A DNA stretch of 64,000 bases from Allosphingosinicella indica (GTDB taxonomy: Bacteria > Pseudomonadota > Alphaproteobacteria > Sphingomonadales > Sphingomonadaceae), in assembly GCF_900177405.1 (NCBI RefSeq), contig NZ_LT840185.1, positions 1,231,501-1,295,500 on the forward strand, read 5' to 3'. The number at the start of each line of letters is the position of its first letter. The first letter of the stretch is position 1. Below are positions 1 through 9,188 of the stretch, in pieces. Under the pieces are notes generated by a model that was not told the origin of the DNA, searched no databases, and saw nothing but the letters and a program-made list of their open reading frames with translations. Made by a program: the position numbers and the translations under genes.

Positions 1-1
1 C

Positions 2-547
<546 letters not shown>

Positions 548-565
548 GGATGGACCGGGAGTTCT

Positions 566-707
566 CTTCCCCCCTTGTGGGGGAAGGATACGCAGACTTG
601 GCCGCGCAGCGGGCTAGTCGGAGTTGGATGAGGGTTGCGCGCCGCGGGCGCGCGGCGCTGCTTCGCAGCGCACCCCCCACCCTGCCCTCTCCCACAAGGG
701 GGGAGGG
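566..707. repeat. Inverted-repeat intergenic element, copy 1 in suf operon
   Basis: The arms at about 566-587 and 685-707 are near-complementary (CCCCCTTGTGGGGGAAGG against CCCACAAGGGGGGAGGG). Each arm is itself a short hairpin. About 97 bp lie between them. The arms closely resemble those at 2271-2401 and 4118-4225, which makes three copies in one operon. No transposase is present, so it is best described as a REP/MITE-like palindromic element. Confidence 0.75.
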
Positions 708-1167
708 TTTTGCGCTAGCGAGTGTGTCGGCGCTGTTGCTTGCTTCCTGCGGTCAGCCTGAGGTCGAGCCCGATCCCGTGCAGAATGAGGGGGCGCCGGC
801 GCCGGTCGAGGCTGCGCCTTCTCCACTCTCGGCACCGTCGCCGTCTCCGACCATGCCGCCCTTCGCCGAAGTCGAGGGCGCGCATCCTTATCCGCCGGTG
901 CCCGCGCCGATCCCGGCGATGTTCCGCGGCGTCTGGGCGGAAACCAAAGCGGCCTGCGCCGATCGCGCGAACCCGTCGTGGCTCGGCATTTCCGGGCGGA
1001 CGCTGCAATTCCCCGATCGCGTGGTCGAGGAGACCAAGATCGACCTGCCCGCAGCGCTCCAGTTCGTGCTGACCGATGCGACCGCCGCCGAATATCGCTT
1101 CACCATCGACGCCACCGGCGATCGCCTGACCGACACGGCGGGCGTGGTGCGGGTGCGTTGCCTGTGA
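628..1167 (+). CDS. Putative lipoprotein inside the suf operon, function unknown
   Basis: I do not recognise the family. The protein shows a lipobox-like stretch SALLLASC, then a Pro/Ala-rich linker, then a globular part of about 80 residues (PAMFRGVWAETKAACADR onward) with three cysteines. The start is uncertain. ATG 628 gives an Arg-rich N-terminus, but residues up to the lipobox are encoded by the palindromic repeat. GTG 724 would give an eight-residue leader with no positive charge. The repeat may have replaced the original start. The stop overlaps the sufD start (GTGA), so it is translated within the operon. Confidence 0.6.
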   Translation: MRVARRGRAALLRSAPPTLPSPTRGEGFALASVSALLLASCGQPEVEPDPVQNEGAPAPVEAAPSPLSAPSPSPTMPPFAEVEGAHPYPPVPAPIPAMFRGVWAETKAACADRANPSWLGISGRTLQFPDRVVEETKIDLPAALQFVLTDATAAEYRFTIDATGDRLTDTAGVVRVRCL

Positions 1168-2255
1168 CCGCGCTACTCGCCCTTCCCACGCCGCGCGACG
1201 AGGCCTGGCGCTGGAGCGACCTGTCGGCGCTGCCGGAGATTGCGGCGCGTGCGCCGTCAGGCGCGGTGCCCGATGCGCTGCCCTGGCTCGATTGCGGCGC
1301 GGGGCCGCGGCTGCTGTTCGTCGACGGGCGGTTCGATGCGGCGCGGAGCGATCCGGGGCCGGTCGCCGTTGGTTCGGTCGGTGGCACTGCGAGTGAGCAT
1401 CCGCTCGGGCGGCTGGCGGAAAGCACTGGCTGGTCGCTGCGCCTCGGCGCCGATCATGCGCCGCCGGGGATCGTGCAGATCATCCACGTTTCGACCGGCG
1501 CGGTCGACCATCTCGCCGCCGAGATCACGCTCGATGCCGATGCGCAGGCCAGCGTCGTCGAAACCTATCTCGGCTCCGGCTGGACCAACCGGCGCACTGC
1601 ATTCCGTCTGGGCCGCGGTGCGCGGCTGATGCTGGCGCGGCGGCTGGGCGGCGAGAACGGTTTCGTCAGTCTTACTGACAATGCGGAGATCGGCGAGGGC
1701 GGGAGTTTCGTCGCGACCATTCTGGCGGCGGGCGGGCGCGATAGCCGGCTCGACGGCACGATCGAGATCGCGGGCGAGGCCGGCTTCGCCGAGTTCGGCG
1801 GCGCATTGCTCGCGCGCGGGCGACAGCGGCACGACGCCAATCTGGTGCTGCGCCACGCGGCACCGTCCGGCGCCAGCCGCCAGCTCTGGCGTTCGGTCGC
1901 CGACGACAAGGCGATCTGCTCGGTCGCGGCGCGGGTCGAGGTGGCGCGCGCGGCGCAAAAGACCGATGGCGAGCAATCGCTCAAGGGCCTGCTCCTCTCC
2001 CGCAGCGCGACGATCAACGCCAAGCCCGAGCTCGAAATCTTCGCCGACGACGTCAAATGCGCCCACGGCGCGACGGTCGGCGAACTGGATCGCAATGCGC
2101 TTTATTACCTCCGCACCCGCGGCATCGGCGAGGCGGAAGCCAAGGCCCTCCTCACCCGCGCCTTCGTCGCCGACGCGATCGACCGCATCGGCGAGGTTGC
2201 GGTGCGGGAGGCGTTTCATGCCGGGGCGGTGGCGTGGCTGGGAGGCGCCGGGTGA
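1164..2255 (+). CDS. sufD: SufD, Fe-S cluster scaffold subunit
   Basis: Scaffold subunit that pairs with SufB and SufC to build iron-sulfur clusters. The C-terminal half carries the family signature DDVKCAHGATVGELD and the helical LYYLRTRGI segment. At 363 residues it is shorter than enteric SufD, and the missing part is in the N-terminal region. The GTG start at 1164 was chosen because the protein begins TALLALPTPRDEAWRWSD, matching the usual SufD N-terminus (R.E.W.W/Y.D), and because it overlaps the upstream stop by four bases. Longer in-frame extensions read through the preceding gene and are not credible. Confidence 0.95.
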   Translation: MTALLALPTPRDEAWRWSDLSALPEIAARAPSGAVPDALPWLDCGAGPRLLFVDGRFDAARSDPGPVAVGSVGGTASEHPLGRLAESTGWSLRLGADHAPPGIVQIIHVSTGAVDHLAAEITLDADAQASVVETYLGSGWTNRRTAFRLGRGARLMLARRLGGENGFVSLTDNAEIGEGGSFVATILAAGGRDSRLDGTIEIAGEAGFAEFGGALLARGRQRHDANLVLRHAAPSGASRQLWRSVADDKAICSVAARVEVARAAQKTDGEQSLKGLLLSRSATINAKPELEIFADDVKCAHGATVGELDRNALYYLRTRGIGEAEAKALLTRAFVADAIDRIGEVAVREAFHAGAVAWLGGAG

Positions 2256-2270
2256 CGGCCGCTTGCTCTT

Positions 2271-2401
2271 CTCCCCTCCTTGGCAAGGGAGGGGCCGGGG
2301 GTGGGTCGCGAGCGGAGCGAGCCCCTTCGTTAGCGACGCCGGCGGCATCGAGCCGCCGTCGCCGCTCACCCACCCCTTCCCCCTCCCTTGGAAGGGAGGG
2401 G
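2271..2401. repeat. Inverted-repeat intergenic element, copy 2 in suf operon
   Basis: The arms are about 2271-2294 (CTCCCCTCCTTGGCAAGGGA...) and 2379-2401 (CCCCTCCCTTGGAAGGGAGG). They are complementary, each also foldable alone, with about 84 bp between them. The element fills the whole sufD-sufS gap and ends six bases before the sufS ATG, so its right arm supplies the AGGGAGGGG that would act as the ribosome binding site. Confidence 0.75.
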
Positions 2402-2406
2402 CTGTG

Positions 2407-3621
2407 ATGGCCACGCTCGCCGCCGCACGCCCGCTCGACCGCGTCGCGGATTTCCCGGCGATTCCTTCGGGCTGGGCCTATCTCGACACCGCGGCCACCG
2501 CGCAGAAGCCGCGGCCAGTGATCGATGCGATCGCGCGGGGTTATGGCGAGACCTATGCGACGGTGCATCGCGGCGTCTATCAGCGCTCGGCGGAGATGAC
2601 GCTGGCGTTCGAGGCCGCCCGGCGGCGGGTAGCGGCGTTCATCGGCGCACCGGCGGCGGAAGAGATCGTGTTCGTCCGCGGCGCGACCGAGGGGATCAAC
2701 CTCGTCGCGCAGAGCTGGGGCGGCGCGAACCTCCAGTCCGGCGACCGCATCCTGCTTTCGGCGCTGGAGCATCACAGCAACATCGTGCCGTGGCAGATGA
2801 TCGCCGAGCGGACCGGCGCCGCGATCGACGTCGCGCCGTTGACCGCGGACCACCGCATCGATCTCGACGCGGTGGCGGCGATGCTGACCGAGCGGCACAA
2901 GATCGTCGCGCTGGCGCATGTCTCGAACGTGCTGGGATCGGTGCTCGACGCGCGCCGCGCTGCCGGTCTCGCGCATCGCGTGGGCGCGAAGCTGCTGCTC
3001 GACGGCTGCCAGGCGGTGCCGCGCATGCCGGTCGACGTCGCCGCGCTCGGCTGCGATTTCTACGTTTTCTCCGGCCACAAGCTTTACGGGCCGACCGGGA
3101 TCGGCGTGCTGTGGGGCCGTGCCGAACTGCTCGACGCCATGCCGCCGTGGCAGGGCGGCGGCGCGATGATCGACAAGGTGAGCTTCGCGCGCACGACGTA
3201 TGCGCCGCCGCCGGCGCGGTTCGAGGCGGGGACGCCGCATGTCGTCGGCGTCGTCGGGCTGCACGCCGCGATCGATTATGTGACGGGTATCGGCCTCGAC
3301 GCCATCGCCGCGCACGAGGCGGCGCTCGTTGCCGAGACGCGCGCGATGCTGTCGCGGATCAATGCGATCCGGCTGTTCGGACCGGAGGATTCGGCCGGCA
3401 TCGTTAGCTTCGGACTAGAGGGGGTGCATCCTCACGACATCGGCACCATATTGGACGAGGCGCAGGTCGCGGTCCGCGCCGGGCATCACTGCGCGCAGCC
3501 GCTGATGGCATTGCTGGGGGTGGACGCCACCGCGCGCGCCAGCTTCGGCGTCTATAACGGGCCGCGCGATGTCGAGATGCTGGGCGCGGGGCTGGAGCGG
3601 GTGGCGCGGATTTTCGCCTGA
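2407..3621 (+). CDS. sufS: SufS, cysteine desulfurase
   Basis: PLP enzyme that removes sulfur from cysteine and hands it to the SUF scaffold. The PLP lysine lies in SGHKLYGPTGIGVLWG. The persulfide-forming cysteine lies in RAGHHCAQPLM near the C-terminus. The cofactor-binding stretch FVRGATEGINLVAQSWG is also visible. The length of 404 residues fits class II desulfurases (SufS/CsdA). ATG 2407 is the first start after the repeat, and longer in-frame versions run into sufD. No separate sufE is visible in the window. Confidence 0.97.
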   Translation: MATLAAARPLDRVADFPAIPSGWAYLDTAATAQKPRPVIDAIARGYGETYATVHRGVYQRSAEMTLAFEAARRRVAAFIGAPAAEEIVFVRGATEGINLVAQSWGGANLQSGDRILLSALEHHSNIVPWQMIAERTGAAIDVAPLTADHRIDLDAVAAMLTERHKIVALAHVSNVLGSVLDARRAAGLAHRVGAKLLLDGCQAVPRMPVDVAALGCDFYVFSGHKLYGPTGIGVLWGRAELLDAMPPWQGGGAMIDKVSFARTTYAPPPARFEAGTPHVVGVVGLHAAIDYVTGIGLDAIAAHEAALVAETRAMLSRINAIRLFGPEDSAGIVSFGLEGVHPHDIGTILDEAQVAVRAGHHCAQPLMALLGVDATARASFGVYNGPRDVEMLGAGLERVARIFA

Positions 3622-3630
3622 AGGACGGGA

Positions 3631-4110
3631 ATGAACGAAGAGCGCAAGATCGAGGTGGAGGAAGTCGCGGAGGCCGCGAAGCCGCCGCGCGCGCGCGTCG
3701 AGGATGCGCCGCGCGAGAGCGCCGCCGCGACCTTCGAGCGCAAGCGCGACTATCTCGAAGGCTTTCTCTCGCAGAAGCCGGTGGAGACAGCCCCGCAGGC
3801 GGTGGGCGGCGATCTCTATGAAGCGGTGATTGCGGCGCTGAAGGAAATCTACGATCCCGAAATCCCGGTGAACATCTACGACCTCGGCCTGATCTACGAC
3901 GTGCAGATCAGCCCCGAGAATCACGCCAAGGTGATCATGACGCTGACGACGCCACATTGCCCGGTGGCGGAATCGATGCCGGGCGAGATCGAACTGCGCG
4001 TCGGCGCGGTGCCGGGGGTGGGCGACGCCGAGGTCGAGCTGGTCTGGGATCCGCCGTGGGATCCGCAGAAGATGAGCGACGAGGCGAAGCTGGAACTGGG
4101 GATGTTGTGA
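3631..4110 (+). CDS. sufT: SufT, DUF59/MIP18-type Fe-S maturation protein
   Basis: Small cytoplasmic protein of the MIP18/DUF59 family that assists Fe-S cluster maturation or transfer. The first 50 or so residues are charged and probably disordered. The domain follows, with DPEIPVNIYDLGLIYDV and TLTTPHCPVAESMPGE, the conserved cysteine lying in the latter. The C-terminus ELVWDPPWDPQKMSDEAKLELG is typical. It follows sufS by nine bases and is therefore co-transcribed. Confidence 0.93.
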   Translation: MNEERKIEVEEVAEAAKPPRARVEDAPRESAAATFERKRDYLEGFLSQKPVETAPQAVGGDLYEAVIAALKEIYDPEIPVNIYDLGLIYDVQISPENHAKVIMTLTTPHCPVAESMPGEIELRVGAVPGVGDAEVELVWDPPWDPQKMSDEAKLELGML

Positions 4111-4117
4111 CAACGAG

Positions 4118-4225
4118 CCCTCCCCCTTGATGGGGGAGGGTTGGGTGGGGGAGGAGTTGGAGACGTTTGCGGCTTTTCCGGAGATGCCACCCCACCCCTA
4201 ACCCCTCCCCATCAAGGGGAGGGGG
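4118..4225. repeat. Inverted-repeat intergenic element, copy 3 in suf operon
   Basis: The arms are about 4118-4140 (CCCTCCCCCTTGATGGGGGA...) and 4202-4225 (CCCCTCCCCATCAAGGGGAG...), about 61 bp apart and complementary, each also a hairpin. The element lies between sufT and the A-type carrier gene, 13 bases before the latter's ATG. Confidence 0.75.
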
Positions 4226-4237
4226 ACAGGAGCTGAG

Positions 4238-4594
4238 ATGACCGAAGTGAAAACCCGCGCGCGTCCTGCCGCGCTCACCCTCACCCCCGCTGCGGAGGCG
4301 CGGATCGCTGCGCTGATGGCGGAGGCGCCTGCCGGCACCGTGGGCGTCCGGCTCTCCACGCCGCGGCGCGGGTGCTCGGGCCTCGCTTATTCGGTCGATT
4401 ACGTGCCCGAGGAAAAGCCGTTCGACGAGAAGATCGAGACGCCGGGCGGCATTTTCTACGTCGACGGCGCCAGCATCCTCTATCTCATCGGCAGCGTGAT
4501 GGACTGGGTGGAGGACGATTTCACCGCCGGCTTCACCTTTCAGAACCCCAACGCGAAGGGGGCCTGCGGCTGCGGCGAGAGCTTCACGGTCTGA
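4238..4594 (+). CDS. sufA: A-type Fe-S carrier (SufA/IscA/ErpA family)
   Basis: Carrier that receives clusters from the SUF scaffold and passes them to target proteins. The three conserved cysteines are in place: one in RRGCSGLAY and two in the C-terminal GACGCGESF. The 118-residue length is normal for the family. It is the last gene of the suf operon here and converges on the subtilase gene with only six bases between stops. Assignment to SufA rather than ErpA rests on position. Confidence 0.92.
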   Translation: MTEVKTRARPAALTLTPAAEARIAALMAEAPAGTVGVRLSTPRRGCSGLAYSVDYVPEEKPFDEKIETPGGIFYVDGASILYLIGSVMDWVEDDFTAGFTFQNPNAKGACGCGESFTV

Positions 4595-4600
4595 TCGCGC

Positions 4601-6910
4601 TCAGAAATCCTTGGTGAAGCGCAGCGCCGCGCCGACATCGTCGTCGGCCGCGGCGATATGGCCGGGCTCGCGCCGCACATAGGCGTTGAACGACAGGCTC
4701 CCGCCCCAGAGGCCGCGGCCGTAAGCGGCCTCCACGTCGATCTCGCGGCCCGTCGGCGCGAGGCTGAAGAAGCGCTGCTGATAGCCGATCGCGCCGTCCG
4801 CGTAGGAATAGGACACCGGAACGTTGAGATCGAACCCGCCGGAGCGGACGCGGAGCGGCTGCATGACACGCAGTGCCAGCCGGTCGCCCGCGGCGAAGGC
4901 GCCGGTGCGGCCGATGTCGAACGCCCACGCGTCGGTCTTGAGCGCGCCGCCGCGCACCAGCGCGTTCGCGTCGCGGATTTCGGTCCAGCCGCGGCGGTAG
5001 CTCGCCAGCGCGTCCCACCCGCCGCCGAGATCAAGGCTCGCGGTGCCGTCGGTGAACCAGCTCGTCGCGCCGCGATTGCCGAAAGCGGAGATGAAGCGCC
5101 CGCCGAGCAGCGACCCTTCCTCGTCCAGCCGCGACATGCCGAGCGACAGATGCGCGGGGCCGAAGCGCCGGTCGGCGGTCAGCGCGCCGATGCTGTAGCG
5201 CAGTTCGCCATGATCGAGCCGCAAGCCATATTCCCACACTTTGCCGCGCTCGGTGGTGAGGGTGAGGCCGGTGCCGGCGATCGCCTGGCGCATGCCGAAA
5301 CTCTGCCCCGCATCGGCGACGAAGCCGGCGCGGGTCAGCGGATCGCGCGCGACCAGAAAGGCATTCTGCTCTGCGCCGATCAGCCGTTGCTGCAACGTCC
5401 GCCCGCTCTCCGAGAAGCCGAGCGCGACCGCGGTGCCCGGCCCCAGACGGCTGATCGCATGACCGGCGAGCACGCGCGCCTCGCGGCTGTCCTCATAGCT
5501 CATCCCCATCTGCGCGAGGCCGACGATCGGCCGCCCGACGATCCGCCGGTCGACCGTGATCGAGACCGCAGTGGTGCCGTCCCCGGCCTGCCCGGTGCGG
5601 ATCGTTCCGGCGAAGCCCTGCGCCAGCGGCCGTTCCGGTGCCGCGCGCGACAGGCTGGCGGCAAATTCCATCGCGAAGGCGCGCGAATAGCCATCGAGCA
5701 CCACCGCGCCGATCGACGTGCCGCCCTGGCCGCCACCGGCATCGCCCATCGCGCCGGAGGCCTGGTTGGCGCCCGACAGGCTCACCACCGCTTCGCTCCC
5801 CGCGAGCCGCATCTGCCCCTGCGGCTGGAAGGCCTTGGCGATATTGAGGATGCCGCGGCCGTAGACGCCATCGGTGCCAGCGTCGCCCGCATCGTCGGCC
5901 GAATTGAGCAGAATCTGGACGATCTGCTGCCCGGTGAGATTGGGGAAGGCGCTCGCCAGCAGCGCCGCCGCGCCGCTGATCGCCGGCGCCGAAAAGGACG
6001 TGCCCGAATAGAGGAAGTTCGCGCCGGTCTGATCGAAGGTCAGCACGCGGTCGCCGAGAGCAGTCAGATAGGCGGCGGCGCCGCTCCCCGCCTGGTTGGA
6101 GAAGTCGGCGATCGTCCGCGTGCCGTTGTGCGCCCCGGCGATGATCAGCAGCCCCGGCGTGGTCGATCCCTGCAGCGTGCCGAGCGCGAGCGGATCGGGC
6201 TGCGGCGTCCCGTCATTGCCAGCCGAGATGACGACGATGATCCCCGCCGCCATCGCCCGATTGAACGCGCCGAGAAGCTGGCTGTTGGGCGCCGATCCGC
6301 CGAGCGAGATGTTGACGACGCGCGCTCCGTTGATGCGTGCCTGATCGACGCCCGCGGCGATCGCCGAATCGCTGTGGTTGCAGCCGTCCTCGGGCGAACA
6401 ATTGTTCGGATCCGAGCTGTTGTAGGCGAGGATGGTCGAACCGAAGGCGACGCCGAGGATCTTCTGCCCGTCGCGCCCTGCTGCGGCGACCGCAGCGACT
6501 GCGGTGCCGTGCCCCTCGCTGTCTGAAATGCCGCGCCCGAAGCCGGCGACGTCGCCGCTGCTCGGATCGATCCGCCCCGCGAAATCGGAGAGCGCGGGGT
6601 TGATGCCGCTATCGACCACCGCGATCTTGACGCCCTGCCCGCTCGCGCCCGCTTCATAAGCGGTCAGCGCGCCGGCGAGCCGCGCGGCGTTCGACCGCTG
6701 ATATTCCGCATCGTTGAAGCTCGACCCCGGCGGCGGGGGAGGCGGAGGCGGGGGTGGTGGTGGCGGAGGGGGTGGTGGAGGCGGCGGCGTCGGCGGGCTG
6801 ACGATCGGCTCGGGCCGCGCACCGCCGCCTCCGCCACCGCATCCGGCAAGCGCAAGCGCCGCGGCGCAGACCGACATCAGCAGAACCGACTTTCGCGTAA
6901 CCCGCCCCAT
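4601..6910 (-). CDS. S8 subtilisin-like serine peptidase, lipoprotein with polyproline linker
   Basis: Exported serine protease. The N-terminus is a lipoprotein signal (lipobox LAGC, Cys24), followed by a Gly run, then an unbroken stretch of about 20 prolines. The S8 catalytic triad is visible: Asp in IAVVDSGINP, His in SEGHGTAVAAVAA and Ser in YSGTSFSAPAISG. The last 300 or so residues are rich in alternating strands and end in Phe (RFTKDF), suggesting an outer-membrane beta-barrel as in autotransporters. ATG 6910 was preferred to GTG 6925 because AAGGGG lies six bases upstream of it. Substrate unknown. Confidence 0.88.
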   Translation of the reverse strand: MGRVTRKSVLLMSVCAAALALAGCGGGGGGARPEPIVSPPTPPPPPPPPPPPPPPPPPPPPGSSFNDAEYQRSNAARLAGALTAYEAGASGQGVKIAVVDSGINPALSDFAGRIDPSSGDVAGFGRGISDSEGHGTAVAAVAAAGRDGQKILGVAFGSTILAYNSSDPNNCSPEDGCNHSDSAIAAGVDQARINGARVVNISLGGSAPNSQLLGAFNRAMAAGIIVVISAGNDGTPQPDPLALGTLQGSTTPGLLIIAGAHNGTRTIADFSNQAGSGAAAYLTALGDRVLTFDQTGANFLYSGTSFSAPAISGAAALLASAFPNLTGQQIVQILLNSADDAGDAGTDGVYGRGILNIAKAFQPQGQMRLAGSEAVVSLSGANQASGAMGDAGGGQGGTSIGAVVLDGYSRAFAMEFAASLSRAAPERPLAQGFAGTIRTGQAGDGTTAVSITVDRRIVGRPIVGLAQMGMSYEDSREARVLAGHAISRLGPGTAVALGFSESGRTLQQRLIGAEQNAFLVARDPLTRAGFVADAGQSFGMRQAIAGTGLTLTTERGKVWEYGLRLDHGELRYSIGALTADRRFGPAHLSLGMSRLDEEGSLLGGRFISAFGNRGATSWFTDGTASLDLGGGWDALASYRRGWTEIRDANALVRGGALKTDAWAFDIGRTGAFAAGDRLALRVMQPLRVRSGGFDLNVPVSYSYADGAIGYQQRFFSLAPTGREIDVEAAYGRGLWGGSLSFNAYVRREPGHIAAADDDVGAALRFTKDF

Positions 6911-7008
6911 CGCACGCCCCTTCACGATTCGCGCCGTAACCTCAGGCGGTTATCCATTTACCACGCTTACGCTTTGATGAAGAGAGGGGATGCGGCTAAC
7001 GCGCGGCC

Positions 7009-7683
7009 ATGCTGCCCGCGCTTGCCCATGTCGATTGCTGGATCTTCGATCTCGACAATTGCCTCTATCCCGCCGCGACCGATCTCTTCGGGCTGATCGA
7101 CGCGCGGATGGGCGAATATATCGCGCGGCTGCTGAGCGTCGATCCGGTCGAGGCGCGGCGCGTGCAGAAGGCGCATTTCCTGACGCACGGCACCACGCTC
7201 GCCGGGCTCATGGCCGAGCACGGCATCGATCCTCACGACTTCCTCGATTTCGTACACGACATCGACCTCGCGCGCCTCGCCGCCGATCCTGCGCTCGTCG
7301 CCGCGCTCGACCGGCTGCCGGGCCGCAAGCTCGTCTTCACCAACGGCGATGAAGCCTATGCGCGCCGCGTGCTCGATCGCATCGGCCTCGCCAACGCGTT
7401 CGACGGGATGCACGACATCCACGCGATGAACTATGTGCCCAAGCCCAACCCCGCCTCCTACGCGGCGCTGTGCGACGTTCACGGCATCGATCCCGCCCGC
7501 GCGCTCTTCGCCGAGGACATGGCGCGCAACCTGAAGCCCGCAAAGGCGCTGGGGATGGCGACCGTCTGGGTCGACAATGGCTCCGAGCGCGGCGGGCACG
7601 ATGCCGATCCGGCCTTTATCGATCACGTCACGCACGATATCGGCGCATGGCTGACCGAAATCCTGGGGGACGAGTACCGATGA
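7009..7683 (+). CDS. HAD-family pyrimidine 5'-nucleotidase
   Basis: Cytoplasmic HAD-superfamily phosphatase, likely acting on nucleoside monophosphates. All four HAD motifs are present: DLDNCLYP (nucleophile Asp), FTNG, the Lys in YVPKPNP, and [17 protein letters not shown]. The cap is of the subfamily I type. The sequence matches the SDT1/pyrimidine 5'-nucleotidase branch. The stop overlaps the dapD start (ATGA). Substrate is inferred from family only. Confidence 0.88.
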   Translation: MLPALAHVDCWIFDLDNCLYPAATDLFGLIDARMGEYIARLLSVDPVEARRVQKAHFLTHGTTLAGLMAEHGIDPHDFLDFVHDIDLARLAADPALVAALDRLPGRKLVFTNGDEAYARRVLDRIGLANAFDGMHDIHAMNYVPKPNPASYAALCDVHGIDPARALFAEDMARNLKPAKALGMATVWVDNGSERGGHDADPAFIDHVTHDIGAWLTEILGDEYR

Positions 7684-8519
7684 CCGCCAAGCTGATGCAG
7701 ACCATCGATGCCGCCTGGGACCGGCGCGAATCGATCGGCGCCGACACCGCAGGCGATGTCCGCGACGCGGTCGAGCAGGCGATTGCGCTGCTCGACGCCG
7801 GCAAGGCGCGCGTCGCCGAGAAGGGCGCCGAGGGCTGGACGGTCAACCAGTGGCTCAAGAAGGCGGTGCTGCTGAGCTTCCGGCTCAACCCCATGCAGCC
7901 GATCGCGGGCGGCCCCGGCGGCGCGATGTGGTGGGACAAGGTGCCCTCCAAGTTCGAAGGCTGGGACGCGGCGGCGTTCGGCGCGGCCGGCTTCCGCGCG
8001 GTGCCCGGCGCGATCGTCCGGCGCGGCGCCTATGTCGCGCCCAATGCGGTGCTGATGCCGAGCTTCGTCAACATCGGCGCCTATGTCGGCGAGGGGACGA
8101 TGGTCGATACCTGGGCGACGGTCGGGAGCTGCGCGCAGATCGGCCGGAACGTCCACATCTCGGGCGGCGCGGGGATCGGCGGCGTGCTCGAGCCGCTCCA
8201 GGCCGGGCCGGTGATCATCGAGGATGGCGCGTTCATCGGCGCGCGCTCCGAAGTCGCCGAGGGCGTCGTCGTAGGCGAGGGCGCGGTGCTGTCGATGGGG
8301 GTCTTCATCGGCGCCTCGACCAAGATCGTCGATCGGCACAGCGGCAAGACCTATGTCGGCCGCGTGCCCCCCTATGCAGTGGTGGTGCCCGGCACGCTGC
8401 CGCCCAAGGCCGATATCGACGGCCAGCCCGGCCCCGCGCTCGCCTGCGCGGTGATCGTCAAGCGCGTCGATGCCAAGACGCGCAGCAAGACGAGCATCAA
8501 CGAGCTGCTGCGGGATTGA
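7680..8519 (+). CDS. dapD: DapD, tetrahydrodipicolinate N-succinyltransferase
   Basis: Lysine/diaminopimelate pathway enzyme that transfers succinyl from succinyl-CoA to tetrahydrodipicolinate. The protein of 279 residues has an N-terminal helical part and a left-handed beta-helix of hexapeptide repeats ([38 protein letters not shown]). The start ATG 7680 overlaps the upstream stop by four bases. It shares its pathway with lysA, 3 kb downstream. Confidence 0.97.
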   Translation: MTAKLMQTIDAAWDRRESIGADTAGDVRDAVEQAIALLDAGKARVAEKGAEGWTVNQWLKKAVLLSFRLNPMQPIAGGPGGAMWWDKVPSKFEGWDAAAFGAAGFRAVPGAIVRRGAYVAPNAVLMPSFVNIGAYVGEGTMVDTWATVGSCAQIGRNVHISGGAGIGGVLEPLQAGPVIIEDGAFIGARSEVAEGVVVGEGAVLSMGVFIGASTKIVDRHSGKTYVGRVPPYAVVVPGTLPPKADIDGQPGPALACAVIVKRVDAKTRSKTSINELLRD

Positions 8520-8526
8520 GCCCCCT

Positions 8527-8600
8527 GTTCCCCGGCGAAAGCCGGGGTCCAGCCGCCGGTATCGATGCCTAATGCTGGGCCCCGGCTTTCGCCGGGGAAC
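8527..8600. repeat. Perfect 21-bp inverted repeat between dapD and tlpA
   Basis: The arms 8527-8547 and 8580-8600 are exact reverse complements of 21 bp, with core CCCCGGCGAAAGCCGGGG, and each can fold alone around GAAA. The spacer is 32 bp. It lies between the ends of two convergent genes. It belongs to a different palindrome family from the three suf elements. It could terminate transcription, but no T-run follows. Confidence 0.8.
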
Positions 8601-8609
8601 ACTCTTGTC

Positions 8610-9188
8610 TCACCCCGCTTCCGCCTCCTTCAGCAACTTGGCGGCGCGTTCGGCGGCCCAGTCTTCCATGCCCGTCATCCGCCAGACCTCCTTGCCCTCG
8701 GCATCGTAGAGGATGGTGGTGGGGAGCGTATCGACCTTGAGCGCGAACATCGTCGCCAGCTCGGGATCGAGAAACGGCTCGAGCTGCTTGAAGTCATTGT
8801 CGGCGAAATAGGCGGTCACCTTGTCGCGGCCGGCCATGTCCTGGCTGAGCGCGAGCACCTCGACCCGTCCGGCCTCGCGCGCGGCGAGCGCGTCGAGCGA
8901 GGGCATCTCCACCTTGCACGGCCCGCACCAAGTCGCCCACAGATTGACGAGCAGCGGCTTGCCGCGGAAATCGGAGAAGGAGGCGGGCGCGCCGTCGGGA
9001 TCCTGGAACAATTCCTTGGGCGCGGGCGTGCCGGCGTGCGAGCGGTCGAGCCGGCCGGTGGGGAAATGCTCCCCGTCCTTCGCGGCGCTTTCCATCTTGG
9101 GCGCGCCTTGCGACGCCGTCTCCTTTTGCCTATCGCAGCCCGCCAGCAGAAGCGCGGGCGCGAGGAAGGCGAGCATCAGCAGCCGCAT
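8610..9188 (-). CDS. TlpA-like thioredoxin-fold lipoprotein
   Basis: Periplasmic thiol-disulfide oxidoreductase of the TlpA/ResA group, anchored as a lipoprotein. The lipobox LLLAGC places the lipidated Cys at residue 18. The redox site is [14 protein letters not shown]. The cis-Pro segment is [10 protein letters not shown]. The ATG at 9188 sits in a CATG shared with the opposite-strand ATG of argH at 9187. A TTG two codons upstream is a less likely start. The electron donor and target are not visible. Confidence 0.9.
   Translation of the reverse strand: MRLLMLAFLAPALLLAGCDRQKETASQGAPKMESAAKDGEHFPTGRLDRSHAGTPAPKELFQDPDGAPASFSDFRGKPLLVNLWATWCGPCKVEMPSLDALAAREAGRVEVLALSQDMAGRDKVTAYFADNDFKQLEPFLDPELATMFALKVDTLPTTILYDAEGKEVWRMTGMEDWAAERAAKLLKEAEAG

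Noticed and set aside
566-4225. suf-operon repeats as insertion sequences
   Set aside because: They are about 110-140 bp, carry no transposase frame, and I could not see target duplications.
4658-6526. A 622-codon frame antisense to the subtilase gene
   Set aside because: Same codon-bias artefact. The minus-strand frame has a full catalytic triad.
6721-6795. The GGA/GGT run at the subtilase N-terminus as a tandem-repeat regulatory element
   Set aside because: It is the coding sequence of the polyproline linker on the minus strand.
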